Shown here: positions 18,357 to 27,036 of the stretch, piece after piece
Position numbering within the stretch: the stretch's first letter is position 1
How the letters are laid out: each line of letters starts with the position of its first letter
Assembly: GCF_009708075.1 (NCBI RefSeq)
Contig: NZ_WMBT01000001.1
Location: 62,001 to 126,000 of the forward strand
Origin: Paracoccus lichenicola
GTDB lineage: Bacteria > Pseudomonadota > Alphaproteobacteria > Rhodobacterales > Rhodobacteraceae
Direction: 5' to 3'
DNA length: 64,000 nt
Made by a program: the position numbers and the translations under genes
The notes under the pieces: generated by a model
What the model was told of the DNA's origin: nothing
What the model saw: only the letters and a program-made list of their open reading frames with translations
Databases searched by the model: none

Positions 18357-19093
18357 TCGTCCTGCGCCTGCCTGCCGCGAAAGCCGGTGGCGACCACGAA
18401 CTTCTCGGACGAATCGCTGCGGCTGGCGGGCGGCTTGACGTTGGCGACCTTGTCGAAGTTGCGCTTCAGCATGGCCTGCATCTCGGTTTCCGCCCCGCCT
18501 GCCAGGACCTTGGCGATGAACGTTCCACCGGGTTCAAGGATGTCGAAGGCCAGCGCCGCCGCGGCCTCGACCAGGGCCACGATGCGGATATGGTCGGTGC
18601 CCTTGTGGCCGGACGATGCCGCCGCCATGTCCGACATCACCACGTCGGCGGGGCCGCCCAGCCATTCCTTAACCTTTTCGTCCGCGCCTTCGGACAGGAA
18701 ATCAAGCTGGTGGATCTCGGCCCCCGCGATCGGATCGACCTCTTGCAGATCGACGCCCAGGACCTTGCCCACCGCCTTGCCGCCCTTTTCGCCAAGCGCA
18801 TTGACGCGGCTCACGGCGACCTGGCACCAGCCGCCGGGCGCGCAGCCCAGATCGACCACCCGCGCGCCGGGGACCAGGAAGCGATACTTGTCGTCCAGTT
18901 CCAGGATCTTGTAGGCCGCGCGGCCGCGATAGCCCTCGCGCCTGGCGCGGACGACGTAAGGGTCGTTCAGCTGCCGTTCCAGCCACAGCTTGGAGGACAG
19001 CTTGCGGCCCTTGGCGGTCTTGACCCGCACGCGCAGGTCGCGCGCGCCCCGCCCGCTGGATTTGCCTTCACGGCTGCCCGGCGCCTTTGTCAT
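18344..19093 (-). CDS. rlmE: 23S rRNA (uridine-2'-O)-methyltransferase RlmE
   Basis: Methylates the 2'-OH of U2552 in 23S rRNA (E. coli numbering) late in 50S assembly. The 249 residues show a basic N-terminal extension, then SRSAYKLLEL-like [17 protein letters not shown] motif [11 protein letters not shown], and catalytic Lys/Asp/Lys/Glu region including [17 protein letters not shown] and FIAKVLAGG. It follows the Ppx/GppA gene by one base and overlaps the convergent AraC gene by 13 bases. Confidence 0.94.
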   Translation of the reverse strand: MTKAPGSREGKSSGRGARDLRVRVKTAKGRKLSSKLWLERQLNDPYVVRARREGYRGRAAYKILELDDKYRFLVPGARVVDLGCAPGGWCQVAVSRVNALGEKGGKAVGKVLGVDLQEVDPIAGAEIHQLDFLSEGADEKVKEWLGGPADVVMSDMAAASSGHKGTDHIRIVALVEAAAALAFDILEPGGTFIAKVLAGGAETEMQAMLKRNFDKVANVKPPASRSDSSEKFVVATGFRGRQAQDDQQD

Positions 19094-19094
19094 C

Positions 19095-20216
19095 TCATGC
19101 CACCCCGTTCAGTCCTTCCGATGCCAGCACCCCATCGCGCACCATCTGGGCATAAAGCAACCCCTCTCGCAGGCCGCGGTCGGCGACCGACAGCTTGCTG
19201 GTGGGCCAGATCCGCATCAGGGTCTGCAGGATCGCCGCGCCGGACATGATCAGCGCATGGCGTTCGCGCCCGATGCGCGGGTCGGCGCGGCGGCCATCGG
19301 GACCAAGCTGCAGATAGGAATGGATCACCCGGTCGATCTGGGTGCTGGTCATCTCCAGCCCGTCCACCTTGGTCCGGTCATAGCGGCGCAGGCCCAAGAA
19401 GCTGGCCGCGACCGTCGTGACCGTCCCCGAGGTGCCGATGATCTGGAAACCCTCGTCGGGCGAACCTTCGGCATAGGGGGTGAAGCCCGCCAGCATCTCC
19501 TCGAAATACCAGGACATCAGGGCAAAGCGGCCCCCGTCGTCCTCGACATCGGCGAACTGGTCGCGCAGCGTGGCAACCCCCAGCGGCACGCTGATCCAGT
19601 CCACCACGCGCGCCCCGCCGGGCTGCGGATTGCCGAAGCCGTCCGACAGCCGCATGATCGCGCGCGGGCGTTCCTTGGGTTCCACATCTTCCAGGTCGAT
19701 CCAGACAAGCTCGGTCGATCCGCCGCCGATGTCCACGACCATCAGCGTTTCCGTCTTGTGGCTGACCAGCGGCGCGCAGGAGATCACGGCCAGCCGGGCT
19801 TCTTCCTCGGCGGTGATGGTCTCGATCTGCAGGCCGGTCTCGCGCCGGATGGTGCGCAAAAGGTCGCGGCTGTTGCGGGCGCGCCGGCAGGCCTCGGTCG
19901 CGACCAGGCGCATGTTGCGCACGCGGTGCTGTTCCAGCTTGCGCCGGCAGACCTGCAAGGCATGGACTGTGCGCGCCATCGAACTGCGCGACAGGCGGCC
20001 AGACGCTTCCAGCCCCTGGCCAAGCTGAACCGGCTTGGAGAAGCTGTCGATGACCTGGAACTGACTGCCCTTCGGTCGGGCAATCAGCATCCGGCACGAG
20101 TTTGTGCCGAGGTCGAGGGCAGCATAAAGCGCCCCCTCCTCGGGGTTTCGGGTGCCGGACGGCTCTACCGCGGTTTTCGGGAACGCGTCCGCACCCGCAG
20201 GACGCTTGGGCGTCAT
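19095..20216 (-). CDS. Ppx/GppA family phosphatase (exopolyphosphatase-like)
   Basis: Member of the ASKHA-fold exopolyphosphatase / guanosine pentaphosphate phosphatase family, acting on polyphosphate or pppGpp. [14 protein letters not shown] is the first phosphate-binding loop; [10 protein letters not shown] and [14 protein letters not shown] complete the active site. The ATG at 20216 is chosen over the upstream one at 20273 because of a GGAGGG site 9 bases before it, giving 373 residues. At this length it lacks the C-terminal HD-like domain of E. coli Ppx. Pairing with rlmE is frequent in Rhodobacterales. Polyphosphate versus pppGpp preference is not decided. Confidence 0.88.
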   Translation of the reverse strand: MTPKRPAGADAFPKTAVEPSGTRNPEEGALYAALDLGTNSCRMLIARPKGSQFQVIDSFSKPVQLGQGLEASGRLSRSSMARTVHALQVCRRKLEQHRVRNMRLVATEACRRARNSRDLLRTIRRETGLQIETITAEEEARLAVISCAPLVSHKTETLMVVDIGGGSTELVWIDLEDVEPKERPRAIMRLSDGFGNPQPGGARVVDWISVPLGVATLRDQFADVEDDGGRFALMSWYFEEMLAGFTPYAEGSPDEGFQIIGTSGTVTTVAASFLGLRRYDRTKVDGLEMTSTQIDRVIHSYLQLGPDGRRADPRIGRERHALIMSGAAILQTLMRIWPTSKLSVADRGLREGLLYAQMVRDGVLASEGLNGVA

Positions 20217-20426
20217 CACGATACGCCCTCCGATATCAAGTTGAACAAAACGTAACCTGCGCCCCCCGACCATTCAAGGGGCGGCAAATGGGCGATTGCC
20301 GAACCTTTGCCAGTCGGTTGATAACGGTGCCAAGTTTAGTTGCGGAATGACCATGCCGACCGCCCTGTTGACAGGACATGTTGCCCCCCTTGCAGGGACC
20401 GGCGCGAAAAGCGCCATTGCCGGGAC

Positions 20427-21263
20427 ATGAAGCCGGCGCTGGTGATTTCCATCCAGAGCCAGGTCGTCCACGGCCATGTCGGCAACTCCGCCGCCGTCTT
20501 TCCCATGCAGGCCGCGGGATTGGAGGTCGCGGCCATCCCCACGGTGATCTTTTCCAACACGCCCGATTATCCGACATTGCGCGGTGCGCCCTTGCCGCCG
20601 GACCTGTTCGCCGACCTGCTGCTGGGGGCGTGGGAACGCGGGTTGCCGCAGCGCGCGGCATGGCTGATGACCGGCTATATCGGCTCGGTCGGGGTGGGGC
20701 TGCTGGTGGCCGACTTCGTCGCCCGAGCCAAGGCTGCGAATCCCGGCCTGCGTTATCTGTGCGATCCGGTCATGGGCGACCATGGGCCGGGACTTTACGT
20801 GCCCGCCGAACTGGCCGGGATCATGCGCGACCGGCTGCTGCCGCTGGCCGATCTGGCGACGCCCAATTCCTTTGAACTGGGCCACCTGACAGGCCGCGCC
20901 ATCACCGGACTGGCGGACCTGCAAGCCGCCGCCGCCGACCTGCGCCTGGCGCCGGGCGGCACGCTGATCGCCACCGGTTGCGTGCTGGACGACAGCCCCG
21001 CCGATTGCCTGGAAAGCGTGATCCTGGGACCAGAGGGCACGACGCGCCACCCGACCCGCCGCCTGCCCGTGGCCCTGCCCGGCACCGGCGACCTGTTCGC
21101 GGGGCTGGTCGTGGCGTCCCTTGGCCGGGGCCACGGCCTGCCCCAAGCGGTCGAGACCGCGCAGGATCTGACATCGCTGGCGCTGGCTCATGCCGACCGC
21201 ATCGGCGCGAACGAGGTGGTGCTGTCCGACCCCGGCTTCCGCGCCGCCCTGCTGACCCTGTAG
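20427..21263 (+). CDS. pdxY: Pyridoxal kinase
   Basis: Phosphorylates pyridoxal in the PLP salvage pathway (ribokinase fold). Starting at MKPALVISIQSQVVHGHVGN, with the conserved Ser-Gln/His and GNSAAVFP segment, the protein is 278 residues. LCDPVMGDHG and LPGTGDLFAGLV (anion hole and catalytic Asp) are present. The frame is open 29 codons upstream but the family start fits 20427. PdxY and PdxK cannot be firmly separated here. The gap to the divergent Ppx gene is about 210 bases, without other genes. Confidence 0.9.
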   Translation: MKPALVISIQSQVVHGHVGNSAAVFPMQAAGLEVAAIPTVIFSNTPDYPTLRGAPLPPDLFADLLLGAWERGLPQRAAWLMTGYIGSVGVGLLVADFVARAKAANPGLRYLCDPVMGDHGPGLYVPAELAGIMRDRLLPLADLATPNSFELGHLTGRAITGLADLQAAAADLRLAPGGTLIATGCVLDDSPADCLESVILGPEGTTRHPTRRLPVALPGTGDLFAGLVVASLGRGHGLPQAVETAQDLTSLALAHADRIGANEVVLSDPGFRAALLTL

Positions 21264-21276
21264 CCCGGAGGACAAG

Positions 21277-21723
21277 ATGGAGATTGGCAGCGACCTGCCC
21301 GACGCGACCGTGACCCGCATCCGCGACAGCTTCGCCCGTCAGGGCCTGATGCGCCTGCTGGGCGCCGAACTGGCCGAGGTCAAGGCCGGGCTGGTCACGA
21401 TCCGCCTGCCCTTCAAGCCGGACCTGACGCAGCAGCACGGCTATTTCCACGCGGGCGGCACGGCCTCGATCGCGGATTCGGCGGGCGGCTATGCGGGCTT
21501 CACGCTGTTTCCCCAGGACAGCGAGGTCCTGACGGTCGAATTCAAGCTGAACCTGATCAATCCGGCGCAGGGTGACTGGCTGGAGGCCACGGGCCGCGTC
21601 GTCAAGCCGGGCCGCACCCTGACCATCTGCCAGCTTGATGTCTGGGGCGTGACGCCCGCCAGGCGCACCCATGTCGCGACGGGCTTGCAGACGCTGATCC
21701 GCGTGCAAGGCAAGCCCGCCTGA
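21277..21723 (+). CDS. PaaI family thioesterase (hotdog fold)
   Basis: Predicted acyl-CoA thioesterase. 148 residues with the family motif QQHGYFHAGGTASIADSAGGYA (His, Gly, Asp region of the hotdog active site) and FKLNLINPAQGDWLEATGRV. A clear GGAGGA site lies 5 bases before the ATG, and it follows pdxY by 13 bases, so they are likely co-transcribed. The acyl substrate is unknown. Confidence 0.87.
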   Translation: MEIGSDLPDATVTRIRDSFARQGLMRLLGAELAEVKAGLVTIRLPFKPDLTQQHGYFHAGGTASIADSAGGYAGFTLFPQDSEVLTVEFKLNLINPAQGDWLEATGRVVKPGRTLTICQLDVWGVTPARRTHVATGLQTLIRVQGKPA

Positions 21724-21792
21724 CGGTGCCGTGACAACCCCGATCCGTTAGCGTAAACGGCCTGCCATCACAGACTGCGGAAGGATTGCATC

Positions 21793-23193
21793 ATGGCACA
21801 GGCTCGGATCGGGCTGATCGGATTGGGGACGATGGGCGCGGCGCTGGCGCTGAACATCGCCGAGAAAGGCTTCCCGATAGCGGTCTGGAACCGCACGACC
21901 GCCGTGACGCGGGCCTTCGCCGCAGGCGCAGGTGCCTTGGCCGAACGGATCGTCCCGACCGAGACATTGGCCGATCTGGTCGCGGCCATCGCACCGCCCC
22001 GCGCGATCATCCTGATGGTGCCCGCGGGCCAGGCGGTGGACGACCAACTTGCGGCGCTTGCGCCCCTGCTGGACGCCGATGATCTGGTGATCGACGCGGG
22101 CAACGCCGATTTCCACGACACCAGCCGCCGCAACGCCGCCGGCCTGCCCTTCCGCTTTCTGGGCATGGGCGTCTCGGGCGGCGAGGAAGGCGCGCGCCAT
22201 GGTCCCGCCATCATGGGCGGGGGCGACGTGGCCGACTGGGCGCGCGTGGCCGACGTGATGACCGCCATCGCCGCCCGGGCCGAGGACGGCACCCCCTGCG
22301 CCGCCCGGATGGGCGATGCGGGCGCGGGCCATTTCGTGAAGATGGTTCATAACGGCATTGAATATGCCGACATGCAGATGATCGCCGAGGTCTATGGCCT
22401 GCTGCGCGACGGCATGGGGCTGGACGCCGCCGCGATCAGCCGGACCTTTGCCGCCTGGAACGAAGGCGCGCTGAAATCCTATCTGATCGAGATTTCGGCC
22501 ATCGTGACCGCCGCCGCCGATCCCCATACCGGCCGCCCGATGGTGGACATGATCCTGGACCGCGCGGGGCAAAAGGGCACCGGCCGCTGGACCGCAATCG
22601 AGGCGCAGCACCTGTCCGCCCCCATTCCGGTGATCGAGGCCGCGGTGATGGCGCGCAACGTATCCGCCCGTCTGGACGAACGGCTGGCCGGTCAGGCGCT
22701 GTTCGGACCGGCGCCGCAGCCCTGCGCCCTGGCGCCCGACACCCTGGAACTGGCGCTGATCGCGGGCAAGATCCTCTGCTATGCGCAGGGCTTCGCGATG
22801 ATCCGGGCCGCGTCCGAGCGATTCGGCTGGACGCTGGACCTGCCGGAAATCGCGCGGGTCTGGCGCGCAGGCTGCATCATCCGCTCGGCCATGCTGAACG
22901 ACATGGCCGCCGCCCTGGCCGCCGATCCCTCGCGCAACCTGATCATGGCGCCCTTCTTCGCGGACCTGATCGAAACCGCCATGCCCGCGCTGCGCCAGGT
23001 GGTGTCGCAGGGTGCGGCGGCAGGCCATGCCCTGCCTGCGCTGGCCTCTGGCCTGATGTGGTTCGACGGGATGCGCACCGGGCGTGGCACCGCGAACCTG
23101 ATCCAGGCGCAGCGCGACTTTTTCGGCGCGCACGGTTTCCAGCGGATCGACGGCCTGGACGACCCGCATGGTCCCTGGGCCGGAACGGTGTGA
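21793..23193 (+). CDS. gnd: 6-phosphogluconate dehydrogenase, decarboxylating
   Basis: Third enzyme of the oxidative pentose phosphate pathway: 6-phosphogluconate plus NADP to ribulose 5-phosphate, CO2 and NADPH. 466 residues. N-terminal Rossmann motif GLIGLGTMGAALALNIAEKG, substrate segment FLGMGVSGGEEGARHGPAIM, and catalytic HFVKMVHNGIEYADMQMIAE are all intact. No zwf or pgl next to it. The ssrA gene begins about 40 bases after the stop. Confidence 0.97.
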   Translation: MAQARIGLIGLGTMGAALALNIAEKGFPIAVWNRTTAVTRAFAAGAGALAERIVPTETLADLVAAIAPPRAIILMVPAGQAVDDQLAALAPLLDADDLVIDAGNADFHDTSRRNAAGLPFRFLGMGVSGGEEGARHGPAIMGGGDVADWARVADVMTAIAARAEDGTPCAARMGDAGAGHFVKMVHNGIEYADMQMIAEVYGLLRDGMGLDAAAISRTFAAWNEGALKSYLIEISAIVTAAADPHTGRPMVDMILDRAGQKGTGRWTAIEAQHLSAPIPVIEAAVMARNVSARLDERLAGQALFGPAPQPCALAPDTLELALIAGKILCYAQGFAMIRAASERFGWTLDLPEIARVWRAGCIIRSAMLNDMAAALAADPSRNLIMAPFFADLIETAMPALRQVVSQGAAAGHALPALASGLMWFDGMRTGRGTANLIQAQRDFFGAHGFQRIDGLDDPHGPWAGTV

Positions 23194-23229
23194 CGCCGGC
23201 CTTGCAGGCCGCGAACCCTGCGCCTATAT

Positions 23230-23570
23230 TCACCCTGTCCGGGGCAACCCGGACTATGGACATAAACGCGCATGGAATAAGCGGATCGGACCCGGGGGCG
23301 GTACCCGGCGACTCCACCAGATCACCCTCGTTGGGGGACAATGGGGTCGAAACAGGATCGACGAACGTCTAAAGATGTTTGCTTTGTCTCGGTGAGCTAC
23401 CACCGTTATCGGTGCAAAATGTACAGTTGCCAACGACAACCGTGCTCCGATCGCCCTGGCTGCGTAAGCAGTTCGAGTGATCGAAACCTAAGCCCTTGCG
23501 CCTAGCAGCGTAAGGCGGGGCCTGCAGGAGCCTGGCAACAGAATCCTGCACCTTCAACCCTTTTCCGGAC
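23230..23570 (+). ncRNA. ssrA: Transfer-messenger RNA, circularly permuted two-piece form
   Basis: Rescues stalled ribosomes and tags the unfinished peptide for proteolysis. The gene is permuted as in alphaproteobacteria. The acceptor piece comes first: a GTCCGGG/CCCGGAC hairpin with GCAA loop (23237-23254) and a T-arm, ending CGACTCC-ACCA at 23319. A 23-base spacer to be removed follows. The coding piece then starts GGGGTCG at 23343, pairing base for base (one G-U) with CGACTCC. The tag frame 23429-23467 reads ANDNRAPIALAA then TAA. Hairpins at 23494-23515 and 23523-23550 follow. The outer ends are approximate. Probably the whole 500-base gap between gnd and sspB is taken up by this RNA and its signals. 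Confidence 0.93.
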
Positions 23571-23695
23571 CTGCCTGCCACGCCGCCGCCATGCGTAACG
23601 GCGGGCATTGCAGGTTTCTTGCCCGGGCGTCAGCCGCCCCCCTTTTCAATACCCGTCATATGCCTATGCTGGCCCGGAATTCTAAGGGGACGGGC

Positions 23696-24160
23696 ATGGC
23701 GCGATCGGGAATCGACTACGGCGGAATGATGCACCGCGCGTTGCAGGGGCTGATCGCCGACGTGCTGGAAGGCGTGGCGGAACACGGCCTGCCGGGCGAC
23801 CACCACTTTTTCATCACCTTCGACACCCGCGACGAAGGCGTGGAAATGGCCGACTGGCTGCGCGAACGCTATCCCGAGGAAATGACCATCGTTATCCAGC
23901 ACTGGTTCGACAACCTGACCGTGGACGACGAGGGTTTCACCGTCACCCTGAACTTCGGCAATTCCCCCGAACCGCTGCGCATCCCCTTCGACGCGCTGCG
24001 GACCTTTGTGGACCCTTCGGTCGAATTCGGCCTGCGCTTCGAAACGCAGGAATCCGAAGATGAGGACGACGAAGACGGCAATGAGGACGGCGACGACAGC
24101 CCCGATGGCGGGCCGAACGGCGGGGGCGAGGTCGTGCAGCTGGACAGGTGGCGGAAATAG
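23696..24160 (+). CDS. sspB: SspB family ClpXP adaptor, alpha type
   Basis: Binds ssrA-tagged proteins and hands them to the ClpXP protease. The 154-residue protein starts MARSGIDYGGMMHRALQGLI and has the substrate-binding fold segment GDHHFFITFDTR and FTVTLNFGNSPEPLRIPFDAL. A long acidic linker (about residues 120-145) ends in VVQLDRWRK, resembling the ClpX-docking tail of alpha-type SspB. The frame is open upstream to 23591, inside ssrA sequence, so the family start at 23696 is used; GGGGA lies about 8 bases before it. It follows ssrA directly, putting tag and adaptor side by side. Confidence 0.93.
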   Translation: MARSGIDYGGMMHRALQGLIADVLEGVAEHGLPGDHHFFITFDTRDEGVEMADWLRERYPEEMTIVIQHWFDNLTVDDEGFTVTLNFGNSPEPLRIPFDALRTFVDPSVEFGLRFETQESEDEDDEDGNEDGDDSPDGGPNGGGEVVQLDRWRK

Positions 24161-24164
24161 CGCC

Positions 24165-24551
24165 CTAGCTGTCCCGAAAGACGGCCCGCGCCGCCGCAAG
24201 GCTGTTCAACGCCGCCGGAAATCCCGCATAGACGGCCATCTGCATCAGCACCTCGACGATCTCCTGCCGGGTCAGCCCGACATTCAGCCCGGCGCGGATA
24301 TGCACCTCCAGTTGCGGGCGCGCATTGCCCATGGCGGCAAGCGCCGCGATGGTGGCGATCTCTCGGTCGCGCAGGCCCAGGCCAGGCCGGGCATAGATGT
24401 CGCCAAAGGGAAACTCGAACAGCAGTTCGGCGAAATCCGGGGCGATGTCCGCCAGGCTGTCGATGACCGCCTGCCCCGCTTCGCCGTCGATCAGCGCCAG
24501 CAGGCGGCGGCCGCGTTCGTTGCGGGTTTCATGAATGGTGTCCTGTGGCAT
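24165..24551 (-). CDS. Carboxymuconolactone decarboxylase family protein
   Basis: 128-residue helical protein of the CMD/AhpD fold. It has the segment FGDIYARPGLGLRDREIATIAALAA and HIRAGLNVGLTRQEIVEVLMQMAVYAGFPAA, with the conserved His and Tyr positions but no CxxC pair, so a gamma-carboxymuconolactone-decarboxylase-like rather than AhpD peroxidase role is likelier. It overlaps the MerR gene by 23 bases and must be expressed from the MerR promoter, suggesting that it belongs to the stress response sensed by that regulator. Confidence 0.88.
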   Translation of the reverse strand: MPQDTIHETRNERGRRLLALIDGEAGQAVIDSLADIAPDFAELLFEFPFGDIYARPGLGLRDREIATIAALAAMGNARPQLEVHIRAGLNVGLTRQEIVEVLMQMAVYAGFPAALNSLAAARAVFRDS

Positions 24552-24921
24552 CGGGTGCGTCCTTTCCGCTGGAAATCATCGCCCCATACAGGGCGATCTT
24601 TTGATCCATCAGGGAAAGACACTCGGCCAGGTCGGCCAGCCGTTGCCGCAGCCCGTCGCGGTGGCGCATCAGCAGGTCGCGCCGGGCAGCAGCCGTCGCA
24701 TCGCCCTGCGCCCGCAGCCGTGCATAGGCCTGCATCTCGGCGATGGGCATACCGGTCTGGCGCAACCGGATCAGAAAGCGCGCCCAATCCAGGTCGCGCG
24801 CCCGATACACCCGGCGCCCGCCGCCGTCACGCAGCGGCGGCTGCATCAGCCCGATCCTTTCGTAATAGCGCAACGTGTCGGCACTCAGGCCGGTCTGCCG
24901 CGCGAAATCGGAAATCTGCAT
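24529..24921 (-). CDS. MerR family transcriptional regulator
   Basis: 130-residue regulator with an N-terminal winged helix-turn-helix (MQISDFARQTGLSADTLRYYERIGLM) and a C-terminal coiled coil (about 80-118) for dimerisation. There are no conserved metal-binding cysteines, so it is closer to the AdhR/NmlR-type thiol- or aldehyde-responsive or drug-responsive group. The start at 24921 is the family start with an AGGTGG site. It is preceded by a promoter of the MerR-controlled kind (19-base spacer), implying autoregulation together with the downstream CMD gene. Confidence 0.9.
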   Translation of the reverse strand: MQISDFARQTGLSADTLRYYERIGLMQPPLRDGGGRRVYRARDLDWARFLIRLRQTGMPIAEMQAYARLRAQGDATAAARRDLLMRHRDGLRQRLADLAECLSLMDQKIALYGAMISSGKDAPDATGHHS

Positions 24922-24968
24922 CGCCACCTGTCCGCCCGATTCGAGGCTTTCCCCAAGGAACGCCCTTT

Positions 24969-24999
24969 CACCTAGGGGTTGGAGCGCGCTCCAGGTCAA
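24969..24999 (-). promoter_or_regulatory. MerR-type promoter with operator palindrome
   Basis: On the minus strand: -35 TTGACC (24999-24994) and -10 TAGGTG (24974-24969) are 19 bases apart, the overlong spacing typical of promoters that MerR proteins untwist. The perfect 14-base palindrome TGGAGCGCGCTCCA (24980-24993) fills the spacer. The MerR start codon lies 47 bases downstream. Confidence 0.75.
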
Positions 25000-25002
25000 G
25001 CG

Positions 25003-26598
25003 TCAGACCATCATTTCCTTTGTCGCCGTCAGCCGCAGCTCCGGGTGATCGCGGCTCACGCGGTCGATGTCCCATTGCAGCCGCGTCAGATAAACCATGT
25101 CGCCGTCGTGGTCCTGGGCGATGTGGCCCTTGTTGGCGTTCACGAAGGCCTCGACCTTGTCGCGCGGCCCCGCGACCCAGCGGGCCGAGGTGAATTGCGA
25201 TCCCTCGAAGCGGACGGGGATGCCGTATTCGATCTCGATCCGGCTGGCCAGAACCTCGAATTGCAGCGCGCCCACGACCCCCACGATGAAGCCCGACCCG
25301 ATCATCGGCTTGAAGACCTTGGCCGCACCCTCCTCGGCGAATTGCATCAGCGCCTTTTCCAGGTGCTTGGCCTTCATCGGGTCGGTCGCGCGCACCGTTT
25401 GCAGCAGTTCCGGCGCGAAGGACGGGATGCCGGTGAAGCGCAGCGCCTCGCCCTCGGTCAACGCATCGCCGATGCGCAACTGGCCGTGGTTCGGGATGCC
25501 GATGATGTCGCCGGCCCAGGCTTCCTCGGCCAGTTCGCGGTCGGCGGCCAGGAACATCACGGGGTTCGTCACCGCCATGGGTTTCTTCGTGCGCACATGG
25601 ACCATCTTCATGCCGCGCTCGAAATGGCCCGAGGCGAGCCGCACGAAGGCCACCCGGTCGCGGTGCTTGGGGTCCATGTTGGCCTGGACCTTGAAGACAA
25701 AGCCCGTGACGGTCTTTTCCTCGGGCGCGATCTCTCGGTCGGCGGCGTTCTGCGGCTGCGGGGGCGGGCCGTATTGGCTGATGCCCTTCATCAGTTCGCG
25801 CACGCCAAAGCTGTTGATCGCGCTGCCGAACCAGATCGGCGTCATGTGCCCTTCCAGGAAGGACTTGCGGTCGAAGGCGGGCAGCAGTTCGCGCGCCATC
25901 TCGACCTCGTCGCGCAGTTTTTCCAGCAGGTCGGCAGGGACATGGTCGGCCAGGCGGGGGTCGTCCAACCCCTCCATCGCCACCGACTCGGCAACCTTGT
26001 TGCGGTCGGCGCGGTCCATCAGCTCCAACCGGTCGTGCAGCATGTCGTAGCAGCCGATGAACTCTCGCCCCACGCCGATGGGCCAGGACGCCGGGGCCAC
26101 GTCGATGGCCAGGTTTTCCTGGATTTCGTCGATGATCTCGAACGTGTCGCGGGATTCGCGGTCCATCTTGTTGCAAAAGGTCAGGATCGGCAGGTCGCGC
26201 AGCCGGCACACCTCGAACAGCTTGCGGGTCTGGCTTTCCACGCCCTTGGCCCCGTCGATCACCATGATCGCCGCGTCCACGGCGGTCAGGGTGCGATAGG
26301 TGTCCTCGGAAAAGTCGCTGTGGCCCGGCGTGTCCACCAGGTTGAAGCGATAGCCGTCGAAGTCGAAGGACATCGCCGATGCGCTGACGGAAATCCCCCG
26401 CTCCTGCTCCATCTTCATGAAGTCCGACCGCGTCCGGCGCGCCTCGCCCTTGGCGCGCACCTGCCCCGCCATCTGGATCGCGCCGCCATACAGCAGGAAC
26501 TTTTCGGTCAGCGTGGTCTTGCCCGCGTCGGGATGCGAGATGATCGCGAAGGTCCGGCGGCGGGCGATTTCGGGCGGAAGCGAGGGGCGGTTTGTCAT
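25003..26598 (-). CDS. prfC: Peptide chain release factor 3
   Basis: GTPase that removes RF1/RF2 from the ribosome after termination. Starting at MTNRPSLPPEIARRRTFAII gives 531 residues, the family length; the frame is open 19 codons further up. GTP-binding motifs are SHPDAGKTT (G1), DTPGHSDFSEDTYRTL (G3) and NKMD (G4), with the RF3-specific domain III ending near the C-terminus (FVNANKGHIAQDHDGDMVYL). Separated by 81 bases from the MerR gene, whose promoter lies in that gap. Confidence 0.96.
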   Translation of the reverse strand: MTNRPSLPPEIARRRTFAIISHPDAGKTTLTEKFLLYGGAIQMAGQVRAKGEARRTRSDFMKMEQERGISVSASAMSFDFDGYRFNLVDTPGHSDFSEDTYRTLTAVDAAIMVIDGAKGVESQTRKLFEVCRLRDLPILTFCNKMDRESRDTFEIIDEIQENLAIDVAPASWPIGVGREFIGCYDMLHDRLELMDRADRNKVAESVAMEGLDDPRLADHVPADLLEKLRDEVEMARELLPAFDRKSFLEGHMTPIWFGSAINSFGVRELMKGISQYGPPPQPQNAADREIAPEEKTVTGFVFKVQANMDPKHRDRVAFVRLASGHFERGMKMVHVRTKKPMAVTNPVMFLAADRELAEEAWAGDIIGIPNHGQLRIGDALTEGEALRFTGIPSFAPELLQTVRATDPMKAKHLEKALMQFAEEGAAKVFKPMIGSGFIVGVVGALQFEVLASRIEIEYGIPVRFEGSQFTSARWVAGPRDKVEAFVNANKGHIAQDHDGDMVYLTRLQWDIDRVSRDHPELRLTATKEMMV

Positions 26599-26665
26599 GG
26601 GGCGGCATGTAGCGCGCGGCGGGCGGATGCGCAATCGCCCGGTGTGGTTCGGCATGGTGTGAGGA

Positions 26666-26740
26666 TGGTGCTGTGAGAGAGGATTGAACTCTCGACCTCA
26701 CCCTTACCAAGGGTGTGCTCTACCACTGAGCTACCACAGC
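26666..26740 (-). tRNA. tRNA-Thr (GGT)
   Basis: A full cloverleaf reads on the minus strand: acceptor stem GCTGTGG with TCACAGC (one G-U), D arm GCTC/GAGC, anticodon stem CACCC/GGGTG around TTGGTAA giving anticodon GGT (codon ACC), and T arm GAGAG-TTCAATC-CTCTC. The discriminator is A and the CCA end is encoded (26668-26666). It lies between prfC and the murA region. Confidence 0.97.
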
Positions 26741-26871
26741 ATCGTGTGGCGGCGTTTAGACAAAGCCGCCGCCCCGCGCAAGGGGGATCGGCAGAAAAAT
26801 CTGCCCGCCCCGAACCCCTGCCCGGGCGGGCTTTGCTGGACTGCGGCCGCAACCGGCGATAACAGGTGCGG

Positions 26872-27036
26872 ATGAACGACCGCCCGGACGACAACAAAAA
26901 GCAGGACACGCGCGAGGAACGGCTGCGGGCCGCCCTGCGCGCCAATCTGCAACGGCGCAAGGCGCAGGCGCGCGCGCGGGCGGCGCAGGACGGCGACACG
27001 CCGCAGGACAGTGACACAGGCAAGGACGACGCTTAG
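26872..27036 (+). CDS. Small charged hypothetical protein upstream of murA
   Basis: 54-residue open frame starting MNDRPDDNKKQDTREERLRA, then a basic helical middle (residues 14-40, rich in Arg and Ala) and an acidic tail. AGGTG lies 5 bases before the ATG. Its TAG is followed with no gap by the murA ATG, so translation is probably coupled. A small protein of this kind occurs in front of murA in related genera, as far as I recall; the function is unknown. It could regulate or merely lead translation of murA. Confidence 0.65.
   Translation: MNDRPDDNKKQDTREERLRAALRANLQRRKAQARARAAQDGDTPQDSDTGKDDA

Noticed and set aside
26803-26831. Terminator for a gene upstream of tRNA-Thr
   Set aside because: A GCCCGCCC/GGGCGGGC hairpin followed by AGATTTTT on the minus strand looks like a terminator, but no minus-strand gene ends there. 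It may only insulate the tRNA from antisense transcription, so no feature was called.
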